A stretch of DNA of 64,000 nucleotides from Actinomadura sp. K4S16 (lineage in GTDB: Bacteria; Actinomycetota; Actinomycetes; Streptosporangiales; Streptosporangiaceae): NCBI RefSeq assembly GCF_008327685.1, contig NZ_BDDE01000018.1:186001-250000 (forward strand), read 5' to 3'. Shown here in pieces: positions 32,468-40,711 of this stretch. The stretch's first letter is position 1; the number at the start of each line of letters is the position of its first letter. Below the pieces are notes generated by a model. The model worked only from the letters and a program-made list of their open reading frames with translations, was not told where the DNA came from and searched no databases. The position numbers were made by a program, and so were the translations under genes.

Positions 32468-33102
32468 TCACGCTGACGCTGCCGGACGCCGAGCTGCCGG
32501 GCGATCTGGTGATCCCGGACGGCGCGCGGGGCGTCGTCCTGTTCGCGCACGGCAGCGGCAGCTCCCGGCACAGCCCCCGCAACCGCGCGGTCGCCGAAGG
32601 CCTCAACGCGGCCGGGATCGGGACGCTCCTCATCGACCTGCTCACCGAGCCCGAGGAGGAGGCCGACCGGGTGACCGCGGCCCTCCGCTTCGACATCGAC
32701 CTGCTCACGCGGCGGCTCGTCGGCGCGGTCGACGGGCTCGCCGAGGGCCTCGAAGCCGCCCCGCACACGGCGGGCCTCCCCATCGGCCTGTTCGGCGCGA
32801 GCACCGGCGCGGCCGCCGCCCTAGGCGCCGCCGCGGCCCGTCCCGAGAAGATCGCCGCGGTCGTCTCCCGCGGCGGGCGTCCCGACCTGGCGGGGCCGTC
32901 CCTCCCGCAGGTCCAGGCCCCCGTACTGCTGCTCGTCGGCGGGCGCGACACCGAGGTGCTGGAGCTGAACGAGCAGGCGCACCGCAGCCTCCCCGTCTCC
33001 GAGGTCCATGTGATCTCCGGCGCGACCCATCTGTTCGAGGAGCCCGGAGCGCTCGAAGAGGTCACCGCGCAGGCCGCCGACTGGTTCAATCGGTACCTGT
33101 GA
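32464..33102 (+). CDS. Alpha/beta hydrolase (dienelactone-hydrolase-like)
   Basis: 212 residues: oxyanion-hole strand VVLFAHGSGSSRHSPRNR, nucleophile elbow GLFGASTGAAAA (Ser), Asp in LVGGRDTEV and His in ISGATHLFEE. A small cytosolic serine hydrolase of unknown substrate, often next to CBS or phosphoribosyltransferase genes in actinobacteria. Coupled to both neighbours. Confidence 0.9.
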   Translation: MITLTLPDAELPGDLVIPDGARGVVLFAHGSGSSRHSPRNRAVAEGLNAAGIGTLLIDLLTEPEEEADRVTAALRFDIDLLTRRLVGAVDGLAEGLEAAPHTAGLPIGLFGASTGAAAALGAAAARPEKIAAVVSRGGRPDLAGPSLPQVQAPVLLLVGGRDTEVLELNEQAHRSLPVSEVHVISGATHLFEEPGALEEVTAQAADWFNRYL

Positions 33103-34211
33103 TGCACGACGTCATCGTGGTGGGCGCGGGCCCCGCGGGCTCGTCCGCCGCGACCCACCTCGCCCGCTCCGGCCTCGACGTCCTAGTGGTGGAGAAGACC
33201 TCGTTCCCGCGCGAGAAAGTGTGCGGCGACGGCCTGACGCCGAGGGCCGTCCAGGAGCTGAAGTCCCTCGGTGTGGTTACGACCGGCCCCGGCTGGTTCC
33301 CGACCAAAGGCGTCCGCTTACTCGGCGGGGACCGCCGCCTAGAGCTGCCCTGGCCGAACGGCGGCCTAGGCCTCACCCGCACCCGGGCCGACCTGGACGA
33401 GATCCTGGCCCGCAACGCCGTCCGCGCCGGCGCGACCCTCCGAGAGAACACCAAGGTGACGGCACCGCTGACGGCGAACGGCCGTGTGCAAGGCGTCCGC
33501 ACCTCCACCGGAACCCACAAGGCACGCCTGGTCATCGCCGCCGACGGAGCCTCGTCCCGCCTCTCGGTAGCGCTCGGCCTGCGTCCACGCCGCGACCGAC
33601 CCATCGGCATCGCGGGCCGCCGCTACTTCCGCAGCCCCCGCCACGATGACGAGTACCTCGAGATCCAACTCGACCTGGCGCCCGCCGGATACGGCTGGAT
33701 CTTCGGCATGGGCGACGGCACCTGCAACGTCGGCGTCGCGTTCCTGCGCACCGACCACCCCGACTACCACCAGCTCTGCTCCCGCTGGCTAGCCTCCCTA
33801 CCCCCGTCCTGGGGCTTCACGGAAGACAACGCGGTCGGCCCCCTACGCGGCGCGGCCCTCCCCATGGGCTTCAGCCGCCGCCCCCACTACCTACCGGGCG
33901 TCCTCCTCGCGGGCGACTCCGGCGGCATGGTCAACCCGTCCAGCGGCGAGGGAATCTCCTACGCCCTGGAGGCAGGCCGCCTGGCCGCCGAAGTGATCAC
34001 AACGGCCTTCCGCTCCCCGTTCCCCGAACACGTCCTGCGGAAGTACCCGGCCGCCGTCAACCGTGCCAACAGCACCCCCTTCGCCCTAGGCCGAGCCTTC
34101 ACCCGCGCCCTGGAAAACCCCCACCTCATGCGCCTGGCAACCCACCAAGGCCTCGCCCACCCACCCCTGATGCGCACGGCCCTACGCCTCCTAGGCGGCC
34201 TACCCACCTGA
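33102..34211 (+). CDS. Geranylgeranyl reductase family FAD-dependent oxidoreductase
   Basis: 369 residues from ATG 33102 (GTG 33099 also possible). FAD-binding VIVVGAGPAGSSAATHLA, the family motif KVCGDGLTPRAVQEL, and the second FAD motif GVLLAGDSGGMVNPSSGEGI with SYALEAGRLAA. In actinobacteria this family reduces isoprenoid double bonds, notably in menaquinone side chains. From about 33285 onward CTA, GGA and other A-ending codons become frequent, unlike its neighbours. Confidence 0.92.
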   Translation: MHDVIVVGAGPAGSSAATHLARSGLDVLVVEKTSFPREKVCGDGLTPRAVQELKSLGVVTTGPGWFPTKGVRLLGGDRRLELPWPNGGLGLTRTRADLDEILARNAVRAGATLRENTKVTAPLTANGRVQGVRTSTGTHKARLVIAADGASSRLSVALGLRPRRDRPIGIAGRRYFRSPRHDDEYLEIQLDLAPAGYGWIFGMGDGTCNVGVAFLRTDHPDYHQLCSRWLASLPPSWGFTEDNAVGPLRGAALPMGFSRRPHYLPGVLLAGDSGGMVNPSSGEGISYALEAGRLAAEVITTAFRSPFPEHVLRKYPAAVNRANSTPFALGRAFTRALENPHLMRLATHQGLAHPPLMRTALRLLGGLPT

Positions 34212-34280
34212 CCCTGACCGCGCAACCAAGGCACTCTGGGACGCTGGGCCGGACAGACTCGTCGACACGGGAGACACCAC

Positions 34281-34673
34281 ATGAGCGAGGCATACGACAT
34301 CGTCAAGGCCCACTACGAGGCCTCGGCCCGCGGCGACCTGGCCGGCATGGTCGAGAAGTTCGCCGAGAGCGTGGCATGGACCGAGATGGCCGGTTTCCCC
34401 TACGCGGGCACCTATGTGGGCACGGAAGCCATCAAGGCCGGCGTGTTCGGCCGCCTCGCCAAGGAGTGGAAGGGCTTCCGCGCCGACCCCGACGAACTGA
34501 TCGACGGCGGCGACGGAACCGTGGTAGCGATCGGCCACTACTCGGGCACCTACCGCAACACCGGCAAGGGCATGCGCGTCCGCTTCGTCCACGTCTGGCG
34601 CGTCCAGGCCGGAGAGATCACCGACTTCGAACAGTTCACTGACACCCACCTGGTCCGCGAGGCCATGGCCTGA
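34281..34673 (+). CDS. SnoaL/NTF2-like protein
   Basis: 130 residues with the cone-shaped NTF2 fold: VKAHYEASARGDLAGMVEKF at the N-terminus, SVAWTEMAGFPYAGTYVG, and the C-terminal strand RFVHVWRVQAGEITDFEQFTD. Such proteins are small enzymes or ligand binders; no specific role can be assigned. Confidence 0.85.
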   Translation: MSEAYDIVKAHYEASARGDLAGMVEKFAESVAWTEMAGFPYAGTYVGTEAIKAGVFGRLAKEWKGFRADPDELIDGGDGTVVAIGHYSGTYRNTGKGMRVRFVHVWRVQAGEITDFEQFTDTHLVREAMA

Positions 34674-34737
34674 CCTGCCCCGCCCCCCGCCGCTTCGCGA
34701 TCGCCCCCAAGAACCAGGTACGCTTTCCCGGCAACGC

Positions 34738-34812
34738 GGGCGCGTAGCTCAGGGGTAGAGCACTCGCCTTACAAGCGAGGAGTCGGCGGTTCGAAACCGT
34801 CCGCGCCCACCA
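34738..34812 (+). tRNA. tRNA-Val (anticodon TAC)
   Basis: Complete cloverleaf: acceptor GGGCGCG pairs with CGCGCCC, D-arm GCTC...GAGC, anticodon stem CTCGC/GCGAG with loop CTTACAA (anticodon TAC), and T-loop GGTTCGAAACC. CCA is encoded. Positions 34767-34811 are repeated at 35916-35960. Confidence 0.96.
34767..34811 (+). repeat. Putative attL core: 3' half of tRNA-Val
   Basis: 45 bp identical, bar one base in the anticodon, to 35916-35960. A duplicated tRNA 3' half is the usual mark of tyrosine-integrase insertion. Confidence 0.7.
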
Positions 34813-34819
34813 GCCAAAA

Positions 34820-34849
34820 GACCCCGTTTCCAAGATCGGAAACGGGGTC
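34820..34849. terminator. Terminator after tRNA-Val
   Basis: 12-bp perfect stem GACCCCGTTTCC with loop AAGATC, 7 bp after the tRNA. Confidence 0.85.
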
Positions 34850-34850
34850 T

Positions 34851-34872
34851 CGTGCCATTAGCGTGCCATTAG
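34851..34872 (+). repeat. Paired 11-bp repeats inside the left end of the element (arm-site-like)
   Basis: CGTGCCATTAG twice without spacer, 40 bp from the tRNA end. The same pair recurs at 35814-35835 near the other end. Pairs of short direct repeats beside att cores resemble integrase arm-binding sites. Confidence 0.55.
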
Positions 34873-35034
34873 CCCACGATCGCGAGTGCTCCGGCCGCCC
34901 CATCGTCGTCATCCGAGTCGGCTTTGTTGATCTTGTCGTCCATCGCTCGAGACGGCCGTGCCGCGCCGGGCCGGGCATCGTGCCGCCGCCGCTCCGTCCG
35001 CCAACTGCTGGCGGTCACGGGCCACGCGCCGCCG

Positions 35035-35424
35035 CTAAGAGGTCCAAGTCAGCGCAAAATCACCGTCATCGAAACCGACTGCAACCCCCTCCAGGAGGCC
35101 AGGCCAAGACTGCTCGGGAGCCAGAGAGCGGACGAGGCCGGCCACATACGCCAGCATCGCGTCAGCGCCGTCCTCTGCACGCTCGTTCAAGCCAGTCAGG
35201 AATAGGTAGCGCCCCTCTGGCCACCAAGCAGGCTCAGCGGCCCAGTCGCCTGTGTCATCCTCCCGAGCGAACTCCCGACACCCGCCCACATACAGATTCC
35301 AACTGGCGCCCTCGGTCCCCGCCAACTCCACGATGCCGAACCACAGCGCCCGGACCGTGGTCACCTCCCGAGCCTGATCAACCAATGAGCGCCACCAGGC
35401 ACCCAAGACCTCAGCATCGCTCAT
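35035..35424 (-). CDS. Hypothetical protein inside the tRNA-bounded element
   Basis: 129 acidic residues, Trp-rich (GAWWRSLVDQ, EPAWWPEGRYLFL, GDFALTWTS). No family is recognised with confidence; size, acidity and genomic setting are compatible with an immunity-type protein, but this is inference only. It is the only gene with a plausible start between the two att-like repeats. Confidence 0.5.
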   Translation of the reverse strand: MSDAEVLGAWWRSLVDQAREVTTVRALWFGIVELAGTEGASWNLYVGGCREFAREDDTGDWAAEPAWWPEGRYLFLTGLNERAEDGADAMLAYVAGLVRSLAPEQSWPGLLEGVAVGFDDGDFALTWTS

Positions 35425-35530
35425 CCTTGCCCCGTCTCTATCGATCGGCCATTCTGCCTCCGGCGGGGGGCACTCCGGCTCCGGGAAGTAGGGGGCGTGT
35501 CCGTGACGGTTGCCGCGGGTTGGGGTGTGG

Positions 35531-35686
35531 GCCTGAGCTTCCCGTCTGCCGTCGTCCCGATCGGGGATCTACCGGACCAGGGCCAGGGGGTGAAGGTCGT
35601 TCGTCCGGTGGGGCGCTCCACCTTCACCCCCTGGCCCTGGCCCGGCCGCGCGGAGCGCGGGACGACGGCAGACGGGAAGCTCAGGC
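35531..35686. repeat. Large nested inverted repeat
   Basis: 28-bp perfect outer arms (35531-35558 and 35659-35686) enclose 21-bp perfect inner arms (35577-35597 and 35620-35640), giving a 156-bp two-tier cruciform or hairpin. No gene is cut by it. It could be a small non-autonomous (MITE-like) element, a replication or recombination site, or a structured RNA. Confidence 0.75.
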
Positions 35687-35813
35687 GGGGGAGTGGTGTG
35701 CGTGCCATGCGGGAGGACGGCCCCGTGCCGCTTGCGTGCCAGACGGGAGCGCAGAAGCTGTGAGGCGTAGCAGCTCAGAACCTTGATCAGCCTGTGTGAT
35801 CTTGCCGCGCGTC

Positions 35814-35835
35814 CGTGCCATTAGCGTGCCATTAG
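35814..35835 (+). repeat. Second pair of 11-bp arm-site-like repeats
   Basis: Same CGTGCCATTAG pair and orientation as 34851-34872, 81 bp before the attR-like repeat. Confidence 0.55.
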
Positions 35836-35915
35836 GTCTGTGGGCAGAGAGCGTGCGCCCTCCCGGACGGGTTGTGAACGCCCAGGTGAGCGCCGTCCAG
35901 TTGATGATCACGGCT

Positions 35916-35960
35916 CCTTGCAAGCGAGGAGTCGGCGGTTCGAAACCGTCCGCGCCCACC
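35916..35960 (+). repeat. Putative attR: partial tRNA-Val copy
   Basis: Anticodon loop to acceptor end of the tRNA-Val; the loop reads CTTGCAA rather than CTTACAA. No 5' half exists here, so it is not a functional tRNA gene. Confidence 0.7.
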
Positions 35961-35968
35961 CACGTCAA

Positions 35969-35998
35969 GGCCATGATCCGCCCCCGCGGATCATGGCC
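35969..35998. terminator. Hairpin after the partial tRNA
   Basis: 13-bp perfect stem GGCCATGATCCGC with loop CCCC. Probably the original terminator of the disrupted tRNA locus or of an adjacent gene. Confidence 0.7.
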
Positions 35999-36089
35999 TT
36001 CGATCTTGTGGGTGACCAACTGAGTGACCAGCCCGGAGAACAGGAACGTTCTTCGGGCCCGGGCAGGCGGACTGAGTAGCCTGCTGCCC

Positions 36090-36176
36090 GTGACCACCGA
36101 CGATGAGCGCGACCGTCTGGCGCAGGACTTGCTCCGCCTGAATCTCCCCGATCTGGTCGACGTTCTCCGCCGGTGA
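36090..36176 (+). CDS. Possible 28-residue peptide
   Basis: GTG start; reads MTTDDERDRLAQDLLRLNL then PDLVDVLRR. Amphipathic and acidic, it looks like a protein N-terminus truncated by an early stop rather than noise, but no family is recognised. Confidence 0.25.
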   Translation: MTTDDERDRLAQDLLRLNLPDLVDVLRR

Positions 36177-36456
36177 GCTGTTTGGGATCAAGGGGTGGCG
36201 GCGCTCGCGCCCGTGGCGCGGCCCGTCGCCGGAGCGCGCGGCGTGGGCGCCGGTCCCCGGCGGCGCGCGCCCGGCCGCGCATCACGCCAGAGCCGCCCGG
36301 CCCGACGGCTGACGGTGGTCACGGGGGCCGCGCCGCCGGCCCGCACTTGTCGGCCTCCCACGGGGGCTATCTGGCACGTCCGCGCGTCGTCCTCTGGTTC
36401 CAGCTGAGTCGAACTGTGGACGATCACAAGAGCCATGGCGGACAGGGGCCGATGCG
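36177..36456. other. Intergenic stretch, no gene recognised
   Basis: About 280 bp of very GC-rich sequence leading into a less GC-rich zone just before the IF2_N microprotein. No RNA, repeat or convincing frame seen. Confidence 0.4.
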
Positions 36457-36618
36457 ATGACGAGGCGTATCTACGAGCTCGCAAAGGAACTCGACGTCGA
36501 GATCAGAGTAGTCCTGAACACCATGTATGAGCTCGGCCTGTTCATACGCAGTGCGGCATCGACCATCACACCAGAAGAAGAGAAGCAGATCCGCGAAAAG
36601 CTTCACCGTGATCCGTGA
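36457..36618 (+). CDS. Stand-alone IF-2 N-terminal domain (IF2_N) microprotein
   Basis: 53 residues: RRIYELAKELDVEIRVVLNT, ELGLFIRSAASTITPEEEK, ending LHRDP. This is the IF2_N helical domain that normally opens bacterial translation initiation factor 2 (the pattern YELAKEL...VL..(L/M)...G.FVRSA.STI). Here it is a complete gene with its own start and stop and no IF-2 GTPase downstream. The codons are less GC-rich than those of neighbours (AGA, GTA, AAA), suggesting transfer. It may bind a ribosome or IF-2 partner; unproven. Confidence 0.75.
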   Translation: MTRRIYELAKELDVEIRVVLNTMYELGLFIRSAASTITPEEEKQIREKLHRDP

Positions 36619-36692
36619 CAAGGGCCAGGGTGCGCGCCGCCGCCCGACCACGAGGGCTGCGATTCCAACACGCCTCCGGCGGGGCCTTCCGA

Positions 36693-37277
36693 CTAGGCGA
36701 GTTCTTTGATTACGGCGTTGTTGGCGGTGGCGGCGCGGGTGTAGAAGTCGCGGACGGTGTCGAAGGCCTTTGCCAGGACGCCTTGTTGCACCATGTCGCC
36801 GTCCTCGCCGCTTGGGAGGCGGCCCCAGCCTTCGAAGGAGTAGGGCTGGAGTTCCTTCAGGTGCGCGTGGCGTTCACGGATCAGGGTGTCGCGGTCTAGG
36901 TCGCATAGGAAGGCGTCTACCGCTCGTACCCGGTCGGGGCGTAGGAGGCGCGGGACGTGTAGGAGGGAGCCTTTCCCGGTTTCGTTCATGACTAGGCCGC
37001 CCATCACCACGTCGCATGCGGGTGGGGCCCCTGAGGCTTGCTCGTAATCCTCGTTCGGGTGGCCGGTCAGCAGGACGTGCAGGGCGTCCCAAGCCCTGTG
37101 GGTGTCCACCGCCTCGAGCTTCCTCAAGGAGCCGGACGGGTCGTATCCGAGGCCGACGGGCAGGTCCTCCCAGACGTTGAACAGCCGCTCGAGGCCCGCG
37201 TGCAGGCCGTGCGGATGATCTAGCACAGCCGCGGCCTCGGCACCGTCGTACCTGGTCAGCCACATCCATTTGCCCAT
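36693..37277 (-). CDS. DUF1877 family protein
   Basis: 194 residues: WMWLTRYDGAEAAAVLDHP, LFNVWEDLPVGLGYDPSG, LEAVDTHRAWDALHVLLTG and the C-terminal RDFYTRAATANNAVIKELA. The central block with D-K/H-x-W-D-x-L-H is the DUF1877 (YfbM-like) signature. Function unknown; often found among immunity-type genes in actinobacterial accessory regions. Confidence 0.82.
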   Translation of the reverse strand: MGKWMWLTRYDGAEAAAVLDHPHGLHAGLERLFNVWEDLPVGLGYDPSGSLRKLEAVDTHRAWDALHVLLTGHPNEDYEQASGAPPACDVVMGGLVMNETGKGSLLHVPRLLRPDRVRAVDAFLCDLDRDTLIRERHAHLKELQPYSFEGWGRLPSGEDGDMVQQGVLAKAFDTVRDFYTRAATANNAVIKELA

Positions 37278-37317
37278 GGTCCTCAGGTCTCACACGCGGA
37301 AGCACAGGAGGTCCGCA

Positions 37318-38403
37318 TCATGCCAGGGTGACGCTCATCCCACGCTCGGCCAGGACATCGAGGACTACCGAGAAGAGGCTGTACTCCTCGCCCTCAGGAC
37401 TCAGGGTGCGGGACAGATGCTCCCGGGCGGTCGCAGCGTCGCGCCAGAGCAGGGTCGAGGGGGCGGTGTAGCCGAAGCCGCCGTACAGGCAGTCGGCCAG
37501 GGCGGGCAGGCAACCGCCGAAGTAGCCGCCCGGGCCGTTCACGGCCTCGCCGAGCGCGAGGTAGAGGCCGGGTTCGTCGGTGACGTGCCGACCGTCGAGT
37601 TCGTAGGTGTGGCCGGCCGGCCGGGCACGATGGGTGATCTGGCAGCCGCGTTGGCGGACGAGGGTGAGCCAGTCTCCTCGGGGCCCGGTGTCGAGGCCGG
37701 TCCAGGCGCCCTTGGAGGCCGGCGGGCCGGTGAACCATTGGTCCCAGAGGGGCCGGGCGCGTTCGTGCACGGGCGTGAAGGTCCCTTCGGCGAGATGGAG
37801 GTCGATCAGGCCGGATCCGGGGAACGAGGGCGCCCAGGCACTGATCTTGGGCCACAGCACTTCTTTGAGGAGTAGGGCTCCGTGGTCAGCCCTTACCTCC
37901 AGGGTGGCCTCTCCCAGGTTCAGTGCTCGGCGGGTGCCCGTCGCCAGCGCCGTCAGAAGCCGGTCGCTTGGAACGAGGCGCCGCAGGACGAGCGCGGGCA
38001 CCTCCTCGGCGGGCAGGATCCGGGTGAATTCTCGGCAGGAGCCCAGCCAGCGGTGACCGTTGTGTACTCGGACCGGGCCTCTGTATCCCTCGGGTGGGCC
38101 TTCGAATTCGTCCAGGCCCCTCATCACGAGGCTGTCGGCTCCCCGACACCGCCCTAGGTTCTCCACGTCATCCAGGCGCCAGGGGTCAAGCGCCTTGTCG
38201 TCGGGCACCAGCCACACCCCGTTGCCAGGCCGGTCTGGAATCTCAGCGCATTCCGGGATCCAGCCGAAGAGTTCGTAAGTCCCGCGTTGGTGGTTTCCGA
38301 AGAAACCCTCCACCGTCGGGCATGCTCCCCACACGTGGCCGTTCTCGTCGGTCAGCGTGTACCGCCCGCGATGGTCGCCGTTCTCATGCACGGTGGGAAG
38401 CAT
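37318..38403 (-). CDS. Two-part protein with C-terminal barstar (RNase inhibitor) domain
   Basis: 361 residues. The last ~95 residues match barstar: DGRHVTDEPGLYLALGEAVN, GPGGYFGGCLPALADCLYGG, TLLWRDAATAREHLSRTL and VVLDVLAERGMSVTLA. The first ~250 residues form a separate region with YTLTDENGHVWGACPTVEG and GLDEFEGPPEGY. Barstar blocks barnase-type ribonucleases; no barnase-like toxin gene is visible in the window, so this may be an orphan immunity protein against a neighbour's toxin. Confidence 0.8.
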   Translation of the reverse strand: MLPTVHENGDHRGRYTLTDENGHVWGACPTVEGFFGNHQRGTYELFGWIPECAEIPDRPGNGVWLVPDDKALDPWRLDDVENLGRCRGADSLVMRGLDEFEGPPEGYRGPVRVHNGHRWLGSCREFTRILPAEEVPALVLRRLVPSDRLLTALATGTRRALNLGEATLEVRADHGALLLKEVLWPKISAWAPSFPGSGLIDLHLAEGTFTPVHERARPLWDQWFTGPPASKGAWTGLDTGPRGDWLTLVRQRGCQITHRARPAGHTYELDGRHVTDEPGLYLALGEAVNGPGGYFGGCLPALADCLYGGFGYTAPSTLLWRDAATAREHLSRTLSPEGEEYSLFSVVLDVLAERGMSVTLA

Positions 38404-38453
38404 GCCCGGCCTCGCGCTTCACGTCGAAGCCTTTTCCAGGAGGCCGCGGCGTG

Positions 38454-39140
38454 TCAGGCGTCCTGGCCGTAGTTGGCTGCTATTTCTTCGGAGCCTGCCC
38501 AGCGGGTGTAGGTGGGGGACTGGGGCCAGCCTTCGGGGGCGTCCTGCCATTCTTCCTGGCGGCCGTAGGGGAGCAGGTCGATCAGGGGGAAGGTGTGGCT
38601 GAGCTGCTCGGTGCCCCGGCCGTTGGTGTGCCAGGTGCGGTAGACGGTGTCGCCGTCGCGTAGGAAGACGTTGACCGCGAAGCCGCCGCCGGGAGGGGCG
38701 CCCACGTCGGTGCCGAACGAGCTGTTCGCGGTGGAGTACCAGGTCATCTTGTTGCCGACGCGCTTCTTGTAGGCGAGGGCCTCGTCGATCGGGCCCTGGG
38801 TGACGATGACGAAGCGCGCGTCGTAGGCGTCCAGGAACTCCAAGCGGGTGAACTGGGACGTGAAGCCTGTGCAGCCCGGGCACTGCCACTTCTCGCCAGG
38901 GAACCACATGTGGTTGTAGACGATCAGCTGGGACCTCCCGTCGAAGATCTCGGCCAGGCTGACCGGGCCCTCTTCGCCTTCCAGGGTGTACTCGGGCATC
39001 TCGACCATCGGCAGGCGGCGGCGCTGGGCGGCGATCGCGTCGAGTTCGCGGGTCGCGGCCTTCTCGCGGGCGCGCAGGTCGTCGAGCTGGCGACGCCAGG
39101 TCTCGGCGTCGACGACGGGTGGCAGGGCCTTGGCGGTCAT
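38454..39140 (-). CDS. DUF899 thioredoxin-like protein
   Basis: 228 residues: AETWRRQLDDLRAREKAATR, RRLPMVEMPEYTLEGEEGPV, NHMWFPGEKWQCPGCTGFTS (CxxC-type centre) and AYKKRVGNKMTWYSTANSSF. DUF899 proteins have a thioredoxin fold of uncertain activity. Start at ATG 39138-39140 behind GGAGGAGCGATG-like context. Confidence 0.92.
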   Translation of the reverse strand: MTAKALPPVVDAETWRRQLDDLRAREKAATRELDAIAAQRRRLPMVEMPEYTLEGEEGPVSLAEIFDGRSQLIVYNHMWFPGEKWQCPGCTGFTSQFTRLEFLDAYDARFVIVTQGPIDEALAYKKRVGNKMTWYSTANSSFGTDVGAPPGGGFAVNVFLRDGDTVYRTWHTNGRGTEQLSHTFPLIDLLPYGRQEEWQDAPEGWPQSPTYTRWAGSEEIAANYGQDA

Positions 39141-39203
39141 CGCTCCTCCAGGGTTGCGGCAGGGTCTGTACGTGTGGACTCCGCTCGACCGCCGAACTCA
39201 TCG

Positions 39204-39245
39204 CACAGAGGCCATGGTTCGCCCCCGCGGACCATGGCCTCTGTG
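39204..39245. terminator. Terminator downstream of the secreted hydrolase
   Basis: Long inverted repeat CACAGAGGCCATGGT...ACCATGGCCTCTGTG with one mispair near the loop, 12 bp after the 39257 stop on the minus strand. Confidence 0.8.
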
Positions 39246-39256
39246 GATGGTGCCTC

Positions 39257-40636
39257 TTACGGGCGCAGGTAGCGGCCTGGGTGGTGGTAGGTGAAGGACG
39301 GGGTCGTGGGGTGCATGCCGGGCTCGGGGTCCATGTCGAACACCGTCTGGTAGTCAGGCGCAAGCGACCCCGCGAAGCGGTTGAGGGTCGCCGGTCGCGT
39401 GTCCGGCCAGCGGTGGGTGTTCATCCGGGTGAGCAGCGTCCGCAGCGTCGCGATCTCTTCGGAGGCGGTGAAGGAGCAGTGGTAGCCGCGGTCGACGTAG
39501 AGCTGCCTCAGGTTCGCCGGGTTGCGCACGTGTTCGGCGTACCACCGCTGGTTCTCCGGCGGGACGTTGCCGTCGCCCGTCGAGTGCAGGGTGACGACCG
39601 GCGAGGGGGTCCGGCCGGTGGGGGTGCCGTACCGGTCGAGGTAGCGGACGGCGGCGGGGTCCGCCTTGACGCGCGGTGCCGCGTTCAGGCGGGCGAGGTC
39701 GTCGCGGAGGCTCAGGCCGGCCTCGCGGTAGGCGCGCTTGACCAGGGCCTTCTGGCTGGAGCGGGCGAGGAGCGCCCGGTAGTCCACACCGGTGTTCCAG
39801 GACGGGTTGCCGCCCGCGCGCTTCTCGATGTCGGCGCGGTTGGCGCCCCAGAAGGCGCCGCGGTCGTAGGCGGCGTAGTAGACCTGCTGCTCCACCTGGC
39901 CGGCGACCGTGTCCGGCGCCGGTGCCCGCGAGGTGTAGCGGCCGGGGATGTCCGCGAGGGCGGCGGCGAGGGCGAGGCGGGCGCGGCCGCCGGGGTCGCC
40001 CAGGGCGGTCCCGAGCGCGCGCCGGGCGCTGGATGTGTTGGCCTGCGGGTCCTTGATGCGCACCAGCTCCAGGTCGGGCGCCAGGAGCGTCTTGACCGCG
40101 AAGTTGGTGTCGAGGGCGCTGTTGAAGTGGCCCGTCGTGCCGCCGAGCACTCCGCAGAGGGAGGCGACGCCGGCGAAGCGGCCAGGGTTGCGTTCCGCCA
40201 GGAGCACCGAGGTCAGGCCGCCGGCGGACGAGCCCGCCGACACGGTGCGCCGGGGCTTTCCGACGTTCGCGGTGAACCAGTCGAGCAGGTCGATCTGGTC
40301 CTTCAGCCCGGACTCGACCACCCCCCAGCCCTGCGCGACGCGGAACTGCGAGGCCGCGAGCGCGTACCCGTGGTCGAGCAGCCACTGCCGGGTGGCCGGG
40401 TGGTTCGTCAGCGAGATCTCCGAGGGCGCCGGGAACTCCAGGCTGTACGCGCCGTGGCTCCACAGCAGCAGTGTCCCGTTCCAGCGGGCGGGGACCTCGA
40501 CGCGGTAGGGGACCCCGTTGATGTCGCCCTCGCGGACGCTCGTGCCGTCGTCGGCGCGGACGGGGAGGGCGACCGCGGCCACGGCGGCGAACACCATCAG
40601 CGGAACGGCACGGCAGAACAGGCGGAGTCGATTCAT
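39257..40636 (-). CDS. Secreted alpha/beta hydrolase
   Basis: 459 residues with a signal peptide (LRLFCRAVPLMVFAAVAAVA, cleavage near ALPVRA-DDG). Serine nucleophile Ser137 in SAGSSAGGLTSVL, an acid in LHSTGDGNVPPENQRWY, and His in DRGYHCSFTASEE. The oxyanion strand is TLLLWSHGAYS. It resembles extracellular tannase/polyester-hydrolase-like or S9-type hydrolases of actinobacteria; substrate unknown. It is divergent from the regulator at 40712 with a 75-bp gap. Confidence 0.88.
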   Translation of the reverse strand: MNRLRLFCRAVPLMVFAAVAAVALPVRADDGTSVREGDINGVPYRVEVPARWNGTLLLWSHGAYSLEFPAPSEISLTNHPATRQWLLDHGYALAASQFRVAQGWGVVESGLKDQIDLLDWFTANVGKPRRTVSAGSSAGGLTSVLLAERNPGRFAGVASLCGVLGGTTGHFNSALDTNFAVKTLLAPDLELVRIKDPQANTSSARRALGTALGDPGGRARLALAAALADIPGRYTSRAPAPDTVAGQVEQQVYYAAYDRGAFWGANRADIEKRAGGNPSWNTGVDYRALLARSSQKALVKRAYREAGLSLRDDLARLNAAPRVKADPAAVRYLDRYGTPTGRTPSPVVTLHSTGDGNVPPENQRWYAEHVRNPANLRQLYVDRGYHCSFTASEEIATLRTLLTRMNTHRWPDTRPATLNRFAGSLAPDYQTVFDMDPEPGMHPTTPSFTYHHPGRYLRP

Positions 40637-40711
40637 GCCCGCACCTTCCAGCACGTTCCGCGCCGGGTGCAATGATTTCAGAAATAGGTTAAATGTCGTA
40701 TTCTCCGACCC

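Noticed and set aside
35497..35763. Coding frames on both strands across the nested inverted repeat
   Set aside because: The two frames give mirror-related text because of the repeat itself; no start context or family supports a protein.
35916..35960. A second tRNA gene
   Set aside because: Only the 3' half is present; the 5' acceptor strand and D-arm are missing.
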